NCBI GenBank assembly: GCA_037200975.1
Contig: JBBCGI010000001.1
Location: 3,741,716 to 3,805,715, forward strand
Length of the DNA stretch: 64,000 nucleotides
Reading direction: 5' to 3'
Source: Pseudomonadota bacterium
Lineage (GTDB): Bacteria; Pseudomonadota; Gammaproteobacteria; Steroidobacterales; Steroidobacteraceae
The notes beneath the pieces are model-generated. The model saw only the letters and a list, made by a program, of their open reading frames with translations. It was not told where the DNA came from and did not search any database. Shown here piece after piece: positions 51,944-60,862 of the stretch (the first letter of the stretch is position 1; each line of letters opens with the position of its first letter). The translations under genes and the position numbers were made by a program.

Positions 51944-53131
51944 ATGAGCAATATGAAGACCCCAAAGGTTTCAAGTTCGAAACAGGTCGCTCTCGCGTGT
52001 CTGCTCGCAGTCGTGGCGATCGCCGCGGCGGCGAACGATCGCGACAAGGCGAAGCGCATTCACGATCGCATCGCGGGCGTACCGCCGAGCGAAGCGACCC
52101 TCAACGCGATGGAAGCGCTGGTGGCCGGCGGAAACGCCCGGGCCGCCGCCGACCTCGCGACCCAGGCGCCTTCCTTCTACAACGTCACGTTGAAGAACAT
52201 GGCGGTGCCGTGGACGAACCGCGACCAGACGGTGTTCGCGCCGCTCAACGATTACGTGGCCACCTTCATCGGCATGGTGCGTGACGATGCCGATTTCAGC
52301 ACCGCACTCTCTGCCGACCTGACCTATACCGTGATGGGCTCGACGCCGGCGGCCTCGGCCGCGAGCAACGATCACTACGCCAACGCGGAAGCGAACCAGA
52401 TGAATCTGTTCACCGCGCTGCAGTCTGGCAAGCAATCGACCGTGCAGGGAATTCCGGAAGACGCCACCGCGGGTTTCCTGACCTCGCGCGCCGCCTCCGA
52501 AGCCTTCTTCATCGACGGCACGAACCGCGCGATGTTCCGCTTCACCATGATCAACCACATGTGCCGCGACATGGAGCAGGTGCACGACACCTCGCTGCCG
52601 CCGGACATGATCCGCCAGGACGTGAGCCGCTCGCCCGGTGGCGACAGCCGCATCTTCCTCAACAACTGCATCGGCTGTCACAGCGGCATGGATCCGCTGT
52701 CGCGCGCCTTCGCGTTCTACGACTTCGACAACGGCACGGCGGAAGCGCCGGGCACGATGCGGCTGGTGTACACGCCGGGCGTCGTGCAGCCGAAGTACTT
52801 CAACAACGACACCAACTTTGCGCCGGGTTTCCGCACTCCCGATGCCAAGTGGGAAAACCGCTGGCGCAAGGGCCAGAACTCGCTGCTGGGCTGGAACACC
52901 GCGTTACCCGGTTCGGGTGATGGCGCCAAGTCCATGGGTCAGGAGCTCGCCAACAGCGATGCGTTCGCTCAATGCCAGGTCGAGAAGATCTACAAGACCG
53001 TGTGCTTCCGTGCGCCGGGCAATGCGACGGACCGCGCGGACGTCGAAGCCTTGAAGACTCTCTACCTGGGCAACGGTCATCACCTGAAAGCGGTGTTCGC
53101 CGAAGCCGCTGTTCGCTGCATGGGCGAGTGA
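51944..53131 (+). CDS. Exported monohaem protein of DUF1588-like pattern
   Basis: A 395-residue protein with an export signal (QVALACLLAVVAIAAAAN). One haem motif, NNCIGCHSGMDPLSRAFAFYDFDNG, at about residue 242: the CxxCH-x(3)-DP-x(3)-AF pattern is that of cytochromes encoded with DUF1592-type proteins in planctomycete-like clusters. I chose ATG 51944, 7 bases after AAAAGGG; an ATG two codons earlier (51938) is possible. It starts the rightward operon with the LamG protein 10 bases downstream. Confidence 0.8.
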   Translation: MSNMKTPKVSSSKQVALACLLAVVAIAAAANDRDKAKRIHDRIAGVPPSEATLNAMEALVAGGNARAAADLATQAPSFYNVTLKNMAVPWTNRDQTVFAPLNDYVATFIGMVRDDADFSTALSADLTYTVMGSTPAASAASNDHYANAEANQMNLFTALQSGKQSTVQGIPEDATAGFLTSRAASEAFFIDGTNRAMFRFTMINHMCRDMEQVHDTSLPPDMIRQDVSRSPGGDSRIFLNNCIGCHSGMDPLSRAFAFYDFDNGTAEAPGTMRLVYTPGVVQPKYFNNDTNFAPGFRTPDAKWENRWRKGQNSLLGWNTALPGSGDGAKSMGQELANSDAFAQCQVEKIYKTVCFRAPGNATDRADVEALKTLYLGNGHHLKAVFAEAAVRCMGE

Positions 53132-53141
53132 GGAAACACAC

Positions 53142-55709
53142 ATGAACTTTATGCAGTCAAAGAGTCTCCGCTGGATCAGCGCCGCGCTGGCGGCCGCCGT
53201 TCTGGCCGGCTGTTCGAGCGGCGGTGCGCCGACCACGGAAAACCCGGTCACATCGGCGCCCCCGGTCACCGATTACACCGGTCCCGCCTCGGCCAACGCC
53301 GACGTGCAGGCCTTCCGCATCAACCTGTGGGAGAACATCAAGGCTAACAACCGTTGCGGCTCGTGCCACAACGCCGGTGGCCAGACCCCGATGTTCGCCC
53401 GCAACGACGACGTGAACCTCGCCTACCAGGCGGCCAACGGCGTCGTGAATCTCACGCAGCCCGATCAGTCCCGCATGGTGCTGAAAGTGGCGGGCGGCCA
53501 TAACTGCTGGTTGCAGTCACCCGCGGCCTGCGGCGACACGCTGACCGTGTGGATCCGCAACTGGGCCGGCTCCAGTGCCACGGGCGGCACGCAGATCCAG
53601 CTGCAGGCGCCCGCCATCAAGGAAGTGGGCGGCAGCAAATCGTTCCCGGCGACGCCGACTTCGCCGGTCAATCCGCCGAGCGACAACTCGTCGTTCGCGG
53701 GTCCGCCGCCTTCGGCGCTGTATGCCCTGGTGCGCGATGTGGGTACCGCCAATTGCGTGCGTTGCCATTCCTCGAGCTCGGCCACGATGCAGCAGCCGTT
53801 CTTTGCGGATGCCGATGCGGCCACCGCGTACGCGGCCATCAAGTCGAAGATCAATCTCGACAACCCCGATCAGTCGCGGCTGGTCGTGCGTCTGCGCGAC
53901 GAATCGCACAACTGCTGGGGCGCGGCGGGTTGCGCGGCCAATGCGCAGACCATGCTCGATGCCATCAACAATTTCGCCGACCGCATTCCGGTGACGGAAG
54001 TCCCGGCGGATCTGCTCATCTCCAAGGGCCTGACCTTGTACGACGGCACCGTGGCCGCCGGTGGCAACCGCTACGAAGCGGCGACTATTGCCAAATACGA
54101 GTTCAAGACCGGCATGGGCAACATCATCTATGACACCAGCGGCCACGAGCCGGCGCTGAATCTCACGATCTCCGGCGCCGTCGACTGGGTTGGCGGCTGG
54201 GGCATCAACGTGAAGCCGGGTGGCAAGGCGCAGGGCACTTCGGCCGCGTCGAAGAAACTCGCCGACCTCATCAAGTCGACCGGCGAATTCTCGATCGAGG
54301 CGTGGGTCAACAACGCCAACGTCGCCCAGGAAAACGCCTTCATCGTGAGCTACTCGGCGGGCGCCAACGCGCGCAACGTCACGCTCGCGCAGCGCATGTA
54401 CCAGTACGAAGCGTATACGCGCGTGGGCGGTGGCAAGACCACCAACAACGGCACCCCGGTGCTGCTCACGCGCGCCGCCGACATGGACGCGCAGGCCGCG
54501 TTGCAGCACGTGGTCCTGACGTACAGCCCGGTCGAAGGCCGTCGCATCTACGTCAACGGCATCTACACCGGTGATGTCGATGCCCAGGGTGGCGGCTCGC
54601 TCGCCGACTGGGACGACACCTTCGCACTGGTGCTCGGCAACGAGACTTCGACCAACCGTCAGTGGGAAGGCGTGTTGCGCCTGGTCGCGATCCACAATCG
54701 CGCCCTGACCGCGACGCAGATCGAACAGAACTTCGAAGCCGGTGTCGGCGAGAAGTACTACATGTTGTTCAACGTCAGCCACCTGGTCGACGTGCCGCAG
54801 GCGTACGTGATGCTCGAGGCCAGCCAGCTCGACAGCTTCGGCCTGCAGTTCGCCAAGCCGACCTTCATCAGTCTCGATCCGAACGCCTCGGTCGCGAACC
54901 TCGCCATCGAGGGTGTGCGCATCGGCTTGAACGGTTCGGACCGCCACGGCGGTCAGGCCTACTCGCCGCTCGCGGCGAACGTCGGAGCTAACTACAGCGC
55001 CAGTACCGGCGAGCAGATGTCGCCCATCGGCACGGTCATCGGCCTCGAGAAGGGCGTGCTCGACGACCTGTTCTTCCTGTCCTTCGAGAAGATCGGCACG
55101 CGCACGCATGCGCCGCCGCCGGTCGTCGTCGTGCAGCCGCCACCGCCGGGCGATTCGGATCCGGAAGCGGATGTCGGCCTGCGCACCTTCGACGAGCTCA
55201 ATGCGACGCTGTCGGTGATCACCGGCGTGCCGCAGTCGAACGCGAAGGTGTCGAACACCTTCCAGACGGTGAAGCAGGCGCTGCCCACCATCGAGAAACT
55301 CGGCGCCTTCGGCCCCGCGCAGCAGACGGCGCTGGCGCAGCTCGCGATCCAGTACTGCAACGTGATGGTCGACGACGCGACACTGCGCAGTAACTTCTTC
55401 GGCGGCCTGACCGGCGCCGGCACGGGTACGGCGGCGTTCGGTGCGGTGGGCGACAACGCCAACGCAAACCGGGCCACGCTCGTGAACGCGCTGGTCAGCA
55501 AGGCCGTCGGTACGGGACTGCTCTCGCAGCCGACCGCACTGCAGGTGCGGGACGAAATCTCGGGCAAGCAGCCCAACGACAGCAACTTCCCGGGCCTGGT
55601 CAATCGCCTGGTCAGTGGTCCTACCGGCTCCGACCCGAATGGCGGTCGTACGGTCATGAAAGCAGCGTGCGGCGCCGTGCTCGGCAGCGGCAGCACGCTC
55701 ATCCAGTAA
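53142..55709 (+). CDS. LamG-domain lipoprotein with two haem-binding motifs
   Basis: An 855-residue lipoprotein. Signal AALAAAVLAGC near residue 27. Two CxxCH sites: NRCGSCHNAG (about 72) and NCVRCHSSS (about 205), so probably a surface dihaem N-terminal domain. Residues about 320-530 form a LamG/ConA-like jelly roll (FSIEAWVNNANVA, HVVLTYSPVEGRRIYVNGIY, LVLGNETSTNRQWEG). The C-terminus is helical and repeats NFLLG-like loops. It is likely exposed on the outer surface, binding a polymer and transferring electrons, which is inference. Confidence 0.85.
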   Translation: MNFMQSKSLRWISAALAAAVLAGCSSGGAPTTENPVTSAPPVTDYTGPASANADVQAFRINLWENIKANNRCGSCHNAGGQTPMFARNDDVNLAYQAANGVVNLTQPDQSRMVLKVAGGHNCWLQSPAACGDTLTVWIRNWAGSSATGGTQIQLQAPAIKEVGGSKSFPATPTSPVNPPSDNSSFAGPPPSALYALVRDVGTANCVRCHSSSSATMQQPFFADADAATAYAAIKSKINLDNPDQSRLVVRLRDESHNCWGAAGCAANAQTMLDAINNFADRIPVTEVPADLLISKGLTLYDGTVAAGGNRYEAATIAKYEFKTGMGNIIYDTSGHEPALNLTISGAVDWVGGWGINVKPGGKAQGTSAASKKLADLIKSTGEFSIEAWVNNANVAQENAFIVSYSAGANARNVTLAQRMYQYEAYTRVGGGKTTNNGTPVLLTRAADMDAQAALQHVVLTYSPVEGRRIYVNGIYTGDVDAQGGGSLADWDDTFALVLGNETSTNRQWEGVLRLVAIHNRALTATQIEQNFEAGVGEKYYMLFNVSHLVDVPQAYVMLEASQLDSFGLQFAKPTFISLDPNASVANLAIEGVRIGLNGSDRHGGQAYSPLAANVGANYSASTGEQMSPIGTVIGLEKGVLDDLFFLSFEKIGTRTHAPPPVVVVQPPPPGDSDPEADVGLRTFDELNATLSVITGVPQSNAKVSNTFQTVKQALPTIEKLGAFGPAQQTALAQLAIQYCNVMVDDATLRSNFFGGLTGAGTGTAAFGAVGDNANANRATLVNALVSKAVGTGLLSQPTALQVRDEISGKQPNDSNFPGLVNRLVSGPTGSDPNGGRTVMKAACGAVLGSGSTLIQ

Positions 55710-55726
55710 TCAGGGAGACGAGAGTC

Positions 55727-57328
55727 ATGTACATCCTAAAGCAGAGCCCCCGTACCCTGGGACTCGATGAACCTATCCGGCACGAAAGCCACAAGGCTCC
55801 GCGCACGCGGCGCGACTTCATTGCGCAGGGTCTGCGCACCGGTCCCGCCATCGTCGCGGCTCCATCGCTGCTCGCGCTCCTGATGTCCAACAAGGCCGCG
55901 GCGCTGTCGCCGGACCTGAGCGGACTCAAGGACGCCTGCGGCATCACCGACGGTGCGGGCAAGATTCCCTTCATCTGCTTCGACCTCGCGGGCGGCGCGG
56001 CGATGACCGGCTCGGAAATCCTGGCGGGCCAGAGCGGCAATCCGCTCAACTTCCTCTCAACCGCGGGTTACGCGAAGCTGGGTCTGCCCGGCAACATGAC
56101 GCCGGCCAGCGCCACGACCGATTTCATCAACGAGGAATTCGGCGCGCCCTGGCACTCGGACGGCGCCATCCTGCGCGGCATGCTGGGTTCGACCCAGGTG
56201 GCCACGCGCGCCAAGGTCGACGGCTTCCCGATCGCCGCGCGTTCGGAAAACGATACCGGCAACAACCCGCACAACCCGATGTACGGCATCAACCGCATCG
56301 GCGCGGACGGGCAGCTGCTGACGTTGATCGGCTCGCAGAACACCGACTCGGGCGGCAACTCGATGGCGCCGATCGCGATGATGGATCCGGCGGCTCGCCC
56401 CACCAAGGTGGACCGTTCGAGCGACGTCACCGGCCTCGTCGATACCGGCGAACTCGGTACCTTGTTCAGCAACACGGATGACGCGGTCGCCGTGCTCGAA
56501 TCGATGACACGCCTCGGCCACGTGAAAGTGGACCTGGCGAAGACCAGGCTCGGCGCCAATTCCTTGTCGGCCAACGACGTCGCGCTCAAGGAGCTGGTGC
56601 GCTGCGGCTACGTCAAGTCGACGTACCTCGCCGATCAGTTCCGCGACAAGGCGGCGCTCAACCCCGACGTCGACCCGTTCATCGTCGGCCAGGCGGACAG
56701 CATCTTCACGCAGGCGGAATACAACGCCGACAACGAATTCCGCAAGACCGCGGCCATCATGAAGATGGTGATCAGCGGCTACGCGGGCGCGGGCACCGTG
56801 ACGATGGGTGGTTACGACTATCACGGCCAGGGCCGCAACACGGCCGAGACGCGCAATTTCCGCGCCGGCCGCTGCATCGGCGCGGCGCTCGAATACGCCG
56901 CGCGCAAGAACAAGCCGCTCATGATCTACGTGTTCAGCGACGGTTCGCTGTCGGCCAACGGCGTGGTGAACAACAGCGTCGAAGGACGCGGCAAGCTCGA
57001 CTATGCGAGCGACAACCAGTCGACCGCGTGCCCGTTCGTGCTGGTGTACCGCCCCGGCGGCAGGCCGGTGCTGAAGAGCGCGGCGCGCCGGCAGATCGGC
57101 TCGTTCAACGCGGCCGGCGACGTGGTCACCACCTCCAGTCCGGCGGCCAACGCGGTCAACCTGCTGGTCGAAACCGTGCTGCTCAATTACATGGCGCTGC
57201 ATGGCGAGCAGAACAACTTCGACCAGCCCGCGTTTTTCCCGCGGCATGGCCTGGGTGCGAGCGCCTCGCGTGAAGCGCTGACGATCTTCGAGCCCATCTG
57301 TAACGGCACGATCAGCAACCCGGTCTAG
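55727..57328 (+). CDS. Tat-exported DUF1501-like protein
   Basis: A 533-residue protein. RTRRDFIAQGLRTGPAIVAAPSLLALLMS is a Tat-type signal (RRDF). The mature domain has ICFDLAGGAAMTGSEIL, then GSQNTDSGGNSMAPIA and GGYDYHGQGRNTAETRNFRAGRCIGAALEYA, a weak match to the DUF1501 sulfatase-like fold, which is often encoded beside DUF1592/1588-type cytochromes. ATG 55727 has GGGAGACG ahead of it. It is the third gene of the rightward operon, which ends in a terminator. Confidence 0.78.
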   Translation: MYILKQSPRTLGLDEPIRHESHKAPRTRRDFIAQGLRTGPAIVAAPSLLALLMSNKAAALSPDLSGLKDACGITDGAGKIPFICFDLAGGAAMTGSEILAGQSGNPLNFLSTAGYAKLGLPGNMTPASATTDFINEEFGAPWHSDGAILRGMLGSTQVATRAKVDGFPIAARSENDTGNNPHNPMYGINRIGADGQLLTLIGSQNTDSGGNSMAPIAMMDPAARPTKVDRSSDVTGLVDTGELGTLFSNTDDAVAVLESMTRLGHVKVDLAKTRLGANSLSANDVALKELVRCGYVKSTYLADQFRDKAALNPDVDPFIVGQADSIFTQAEYNADNEFRKTAAIMKMVISGYAGAGTVTMGGYDYHGQGRNTAETRNFRAGRCIGAALEYAARKNKPLMIYVFSDGSLSANGVVNNSVEGRGKLDYASDNQSTACPFVLVYRPGGRPVLKSAARRQIGSFNAAGDVVTTSSPAANAVNLLVETVLLNYMALHGEQNNFDQPAFFPRHGLGASASREALTIFEPICNGTISNPV

Positions 57329-57346
57329 CAGTTCGCTTCGATCGAT

Positions 57347-57404
57347 CAAGGGAGCGTCGGTACTCGCGATGTCGCGTGTTGCCGACGCTCCCTTGGCGTT
57401 TTTG
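57347..57404 (+). terminator. Intrinsic terminator after the haem-protein operon
   Basis: A hairpin with 14-bp arms (CAAGGGAGCGTCGG, 57347-57360; complement at 57382-57395), an internal CGCGA/TCGCG stem, and then GGCGTTTTTG. It separates the three-gene operon from the downstream TlpA/TPR genes, so these start from a separate promoter. Confidence 0.88.
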
Positions 57405-57529
57405 CCTGTCCAGTCAACCGGATGTGCGTCTCAAAGGGCGGCGCGTTTCGTTGACATTGTTAAGTGGGCTATGGGAAGGTTTCGCGCATCCGATCGCGCG
57501 GAAACCGGGTATTGCTTGTCCGGTGTCGC

Positions 57530-58081
57530 ATGAGTCTCTTAACCGTGAGCACTAGTTTGTTAGTGAGTTCCCGAGCCGCCCTGCAGGTGCGTTTTGCTGC
57601 GCTTGCGATCTGCCTCCTGCCGCTGGCCGGAGCGCTCGCGGCTGAAAAATACGACCTGGTCGGCCTGCCCGCGCCGGACCTGGTGGCGCGCGGCCTCACG
57701 GGCGAAAACGTGCGTGTCTCGGAGCACCGCGGCGAGGTGGTGGTAGTTAGCTTCTGGAGCGGCAGCTGCAACACCTGCCGCGCCCAGCTCGAGGCGCTCG
57801 ACCGCATCTCCAGGACCTATGCCAGCGCCGGGCTGGTGGTGCTCGGCGTCAACCTCGACGACAACCTGCCGCGCGCCGAGAAGTTCGCCCGTGCGCAGGA
57901 CGTGAAGTTCCCGTTGCTGATCGCCGCGCCCGAGGCCACCGGCCGCGACTATCGCGTCGACCGGCTGCCGATGATGGTGTTTGTCGATCGAGAAGGTGTG
58001 CTGCGCGCAGCACACCGCGAATTCAAGGCCCGTGACGAAGCCCAGTACGTGCGCGAACTGCGCAAATTGTTAGACGAGTAA
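57530..58081 (+). CDS. TlpA-like periplasmic thioredoxin, second copy
   Basis: A 183-residue protein. The signal region is RFAALAICLLPLAGALAA. The active site is FWSGSCNTCRAQL with a CNTC motif instead of CGPC, and the later cis-proline is in VDRLPMMVFVDREG. It would be a thiol-disulfide exchange protein. It is four bases from the next gene, so it is in one transcript with the coiled-coil and TPR genes. I chose MSLLTVST over an earlier ATG because the latter precedes non-secretory sequence. Confidence 0.85.
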   Translation: MSLLTVSTSLLVSSRAALQVRFAALAICLLPLAGALAAEKYDLVGLPAPDLVARGLTGENVRVSEHRGEVVVVSFWSGSCNTCRAQLEALDRISRTYASAGLVVLGVNLDDNLPRAEKFARAQDVKFPLLIAAPEATGRDYRVDRLPMMVFVDREGVLRAAHREFKARDEAQYVRELRKLLDE

Positions 58082-58085
58082 ACCT

Positions 58086-58787
58086 ATGCCGACATCCAAA
58101 CTCCTGGTCCGTGCAGCCGCCGTCCTGGGCCTGGCCTTGACCGTGGCCACGTTCGCCGCGCCGTCATTCGCGCAGGACCCGCAACCGGCCACCCCCGCAT
58201 CGATCGATCCGGCCGCGCCGTCGTCCGACGCCACCGCGCCGGCCGATGCCGCCACGGGCGAGACCGCCGGCGCTTCGATCGTCGGCACTCCCGCGGAAGC
58301 CGATGCGCCGCCGCCCGCCGCCGGCGAGCCGCCGGCCGACACCCGTGCGCTGGACGAGACGGTGCAGGGCCTCAAGAAGGACGTCGTCGACCTTAACAAG
58401 GAATTGTTCGTCCTCGAAGAGGAGCTGCTGTTCCCGGCCAACACGCAGGTCGCGGTATTCATCTCCATGGACATCGGCGAGTTCTTCGCGCTCGATTCGC
58501 TCTCGCTCAAGATCGACAACAAGGAAGTGGCTAACTACCTATACACGCCGCGCGAGGCCGAGGCCCTGCTCAAGGGCGGCGTACACCGCGTGTACCTCGG
58601 CAATCTCAAGGTCGGCGAACACCAGCTGGTGGCGTTCTTCAGCGGCAAGGGCCCGAACGAGCGCGACTACAAACGCGGCGCGAACCTCAAGTTCGAGAAG
58701 GGCGTCGGGGCCAAATACCTGGAGCTCAAGATCACCGATCGGCAGCGCAAGGCGCAGCCCGAGTTCGCCATCAAGGACTGGGAATAA
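58086..58787 (+). CDS. Exported coiled-coil protein of trans-envelope cluster
   Basis: A 233-residue protein. Signal peptide LLVRAAAVLGLALTVATFA; then an Ala/Pro/Asp-rich linker; then a short heptad segment (VQGLKKDVVDLNKELFVLEEELL), and a C-terminal domain (VAVFISMDIGEFFALDSLSLKIDN, YLGNLKVGEHQLVAFFSGKG). No named family is certain. It lies between TlpA and two large TPR genes. It may be a component of a Tol/Glt-like trans-envelope complex; the name is inference. Confidence 0.68.
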   Translation: MPTSKLLVRAAAVLGLALTVATFAAPSFAQDPQPATPASIDPAAPSSDATAPADAATGETAGASIVGTPAEADAPPPAAGEPPADTRALDETVQGLKKDVVDLNKELFVLEEELLFPANTQVAVFISMDIGEFFALDSLSLKIDNKEVANYLYTPREAEALLKGGVHRVYLGNLKVGEHQLVAFFSGKGPNERDYKRGANLKFEKGVGAKYLELKITDRQRKAQPEFAIKDWE

Positions 58788-58807
58788 GAGCGCAGGCGCG
58801 GTCCACG

Positions 58808-60862
58808 ATGAAGGCATTCGCACGCATCGCTCTGCAGACGGCCGCCGCGCTGGTGTGTGCGTCCGTCCTGGTTTTGCCGGCAATGGCCGCAGAACCCGAG
58901 GTCGACAAGTTGTCGCCGACGGTGGTGCGCGACCTGCATTTCGGCGACGCGCTGTTCTATTACTACCAGGGGCAGGATCTCGAAGCGATCACGCGCCTGC
59001 AGGCGTACCGTCAGTGGGGCCGCATGCCGCACCACGACGCGGAGACCGACCTGCTGCTCGGCGGCCTCTATCTATCGCTGGGTCTGCACAACGAGGCCGG
59101 CGAACGTTTTGAAACGCTGCTGACCCAGTCCGTGCCCGAGGGTGTGCGCAATCGCGCCTGGTTCTATCTCGGCAAGATCTGGTACGCGCGCGGTTATCTC
59201 GACCGCGCCGAGCGCGCCATCAAGGAAGTGCAGGGCCGGCTCACGCCGGATCTCGAAGCCGAGCGCCTGCACCTGCTCAGCAACATCCTCATGCGCCAGC
59301 AGCGCTTCGACGAAGCCATCGCTCTGCTCAACGCCTGGCGCGGCCGCAAGGATCAATCCGACTGGCTGGCCTACGCGCAGTACAACCTGGGTGTCGCGCT
59401 GGTCCGCAAGGGCCTGGTGACCGAGGCGGATCCGTTCCTCACCACCGTCGGCACCCTGGTGTCCGGCCGGCGCGAGCTGCGCTCGTTGCGTGACCGCGCC
59501 AATCTCGCGCTCGGCTACGCCTATCTGCAGAACAACCAGCCCGTGCTCGCCAAACCCGCACTCGAGCGCGTGCGTCTCGACGGTCCGTATTCCAACAAGG
59601 CCCTGTTAGGCGTCGGCTGGGCGGATGCCGCGGAAGGGCAGTTCCAGGAAGCCTTGACGCCGTGGATGGAGCTGCGTGACCGCAACTTGCTCGATTCCGC
59701 CGTGCAGGAAGCCTATCTCGCGATTCCCTATGCGTTCGCCAAGCTCAATGCGAATGCGCAGGCTGCCGAGAACTACGAAATCGCCATCAAGTCGTTCGAC
59801 AGCGAGACGATGAACCTCGACGCCTCGATCGCCGAGATCAACGACGGCACGATGCTCGACAAACTTCTGAAGCGCGATGAGAAGGACCACTACGGCTGGT
59901 TCTGGCAGCTGCGCGAAGTGCCGGACGCCCCGCAGTCGCGTTATCTCTATCACCTGCTGGCCGGTCACGATTTCCAGGAAGGCCTCAAGAACTATCGCGA
60001 CCTCGCGTTTCTCGGCGGCACGCTCGCCAAGTGGCAGGACAGCATCGTCGCGTTCGACGACATGCTCGACACGCGCGAGCGCGCCTACGCCGAGCGTGTG
60101 CCGCAGGCCGATGCCGTGCTCGCCTCGGGCCGGCTCGACAAGTACGGCGCCGAACGCGCCAACACCGGCGGGCAGCTCGACCAGGTCGAAGCGAGCCAGG
60201 ACGTTTCCGCGCTCGGTACTGCGGAGGAGCGCGACCAGTGGGCGCGCATCGTGCGGCTCGAAGCCGCGCTGCTGGCCGCGCCCAACGACGAAGAAACCAA
60301 CGTGATCCGCGAGAAGACGCGGCTCGCGAAAGGCGTTCTGTACTGGCGGCTCGCGGAATCCTTCAAGGCACGCGTCTGGAACGAACGCCGCACGTTGAAA
60401 GATCTCGATCAGGCGCTGCGCGAAGCGCAGAACCGCTGGGTCCGCGTGCAGAAGGCGCGCAGCTCCATGCCTAACAACACGGGCGAGTTCGCCGCGCGTG
60501 TCGAGGCGCTGCGCCTGCGGCTCGAGGCCGCGCAGCAGCGCCTGGCCGGTGTCGCGCAGCAACAGAACGGCCTGCTCGAAGCGCTGGCGCGCAACGAACT
60601 CGAACAGCAGAAAGAGCGCATCGGCACGTACCAGATCCAGGCGCGTTTCGCGCTCGCGTCCATCTACGATCGCGCCGCCGCGCCGCCGGCCGCCGTGCCC
60701 AGGGAGAGCGCGCCGCAGGAATCTCAGGGCGAGCTCGAAGTAGTGCCGCAGGACTCCGCCACGCCGCTCGATGGCGCCGCGCCGCCGCGCGCGGATCAAC
60801 CCGCTCCAGACACCACTGCACCCGTCGATCCGGCGCCGCCTCCGGCCGAGGCGCCGAAGTGA
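58808..60862 (+). CDS. Large exported TPR protein
   Basis: A 684-residue protein. Signal (ALQTAAALVCASVLVLPAMA) then many TPR-like helical pairs from about residue 30 to 480 (FYYYQGQDLEAITRL, EAGERFETLL, RYLDRAERAIKEV type), then a coiled-coil and a Pro/Ala/Glu-rich C-terminal tail. It is likely a periplasmic scaffold. Its stop overlaps the GTG start of the next TPR gene by four bases (GTGA). It may correspond to GltE/AglT-type or GltD-type proteins of the gliding machinery, unproven. Confidence 0.85.
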   Translation: MKAFARIALQTAAALVCASVLVLPAMAAEPEVDKLSPTVVRDLHFGDALFYYYQGQDLEAITRLQAYRQWGRMPHHDAETDLLLGGLYLSLGLHNEAGERFETLLTQSVPEGVRNRAWFYLGKIWYARGYLDRAERAIKEVQGRLTPDLEAERLHLLSNILMRQQRFDEAIALLNAWRGRKDQSDWLAYAQYNLGVALVRKGLVTEADPFLTTVGTLVSGRRELRSLRDRANLALGYAYLQNNQPVLAKPALERVRLDGPYSNKALLGVGWADAAEGQFQEALTPWMELRDRNLLDSAVQEAYLAIPYAFAKLNANAQAAENYEIAIKSFDSETMNLDASIAEINDGTMLDKLLKRDEKDHYGWFWQLREVPDAPQSRYLYHLLAGHDFQEGLKNYRDLAFLGGTLAKWQDSIVAFDDMLDTRERAYAERVPQADAVLASGRLDKYGAERANTGGQLDQVEASQDVSALGTAEERDQWARIVRLEAALLAAPNDEETNVIREKTRLAKGVLYWRLAESFKARVWNERRTLKDLDQALREAQNRWVRVQKARSSMPNNTGEFAARVEALRLRLEAAQQRLAGVAQQQNGLLEALARNELEQQKERIGTYQIQARFALASIYDRAAAPPAAVPRESAPQESQGELEVVPQDSATPLDGAAPPRADQPAPDTTAPVDPAPPPAEAPK